A stretch of DNA of 7,857 nt. Origin: Actinomycetes bacterium. GTDB taxonomy: Bacteria > Actinomycetota > Actinomycetes > S36-B12 > UBA5976. Position numbers and translations under genes: made by a program. How positions within the stretch are numbered: position 1 is the first letter of the stretch; each line of letters begins with the position of its first letter. Below, one piece after another: positions 7,820 to 7,857 of this stretch. The stretch covers positions 1 through 7,857 of the forward strand of contig JAJXSV010000092.1 of NCBI GenBank assembly GCA_021784375.1. Direction: 5' to 3'. Under the pieces are notes generated by a model that saw only the letters and a list, made by a program, of their open reading frames with translations, made no database searches and was not told the origin of the DNA.

Positions 7820-7857
7820 GGGCTGAGTGTCCGCAGGCCCTCCGACAGAGGACGCCC

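Noticed and set aside
7820..7857. Possible end of an upstream gene (such as lpqB) at the right edge
   Set aside because: No stop codon is seen in the three minus-strand frames of this short stretch and the translated pieces show no recognisable C-terminus.

Overview
The window looks like ordinary chromosomal backbone of a high-GC Gram-positive bacterium (an actinomycete). The basis is the strong GC bias, GTG starts, a possible leaderless gene, and the presence of a DUF6459/Rv3235-type protein, SecA, HPF and ComF in one neighbourhood; the set resembles the Rv3235 and secA1-HPF-ComF region (Rv3240c-Rv3242c) of Mycobacterium. The genus cannot be resolved. I see no mobile element, CRISPR array, rRNA, tRNA or prophage.

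Layout. 1-734 (minus): the N-terminus of a CpaE/MinD-like ATPase, cut by the left edge, preceded with a 4-bp ATGA overlap by a one-TM SAF-domain (CpaB-like) protein; this is probably the edge of a Flp/Tad-type pilus locus. 735-875: divergent intergenic region. 876-2089 (plus): a two-TM LysM protein, then an Rv3235/DUF6459 protein, again joined by ATGA. 2108-4786 (minus): secA, convergent with the previous pair and separated by only 18 bp. 4787-4867: an 81-bp divergent promoter region with two inverted repeats. 4868-6088 (plus): a YcaQ/AlkX-type winged-helix DNA glycosylase, possibly leaderless. 6078-6698 (minus): an orphan LuxR/NarL-type regulator with a degenerate receiver, overlapping the glycosylase 3' end by 11 bp. 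6770-7150 (minus): a short HPF/RaiA ribosome hibernation factor. 7220-7819 (minus): ComF-like phosphoribosyltransferase.

How they fit together. SecA drives general protein export. The left part (CpaE-like, SAF, LysM) concerns the cell envelope and perhaps pilus assembly. ComF, HPF and the LuxR-like regulator lie in the same direction with 69-71 bp gaps and may form one transcription unit running comF-hpf-luxR. The HPF-luxR gap holds a strong hairpin with a GNRA loop that competes with a second fold able to cover the luxR ribosome binding site. This, the degenerate receiver of the regulator, and the paired dyads in the secA promoter region are the most unusual signals; no clearly new multi-gene system is visible.
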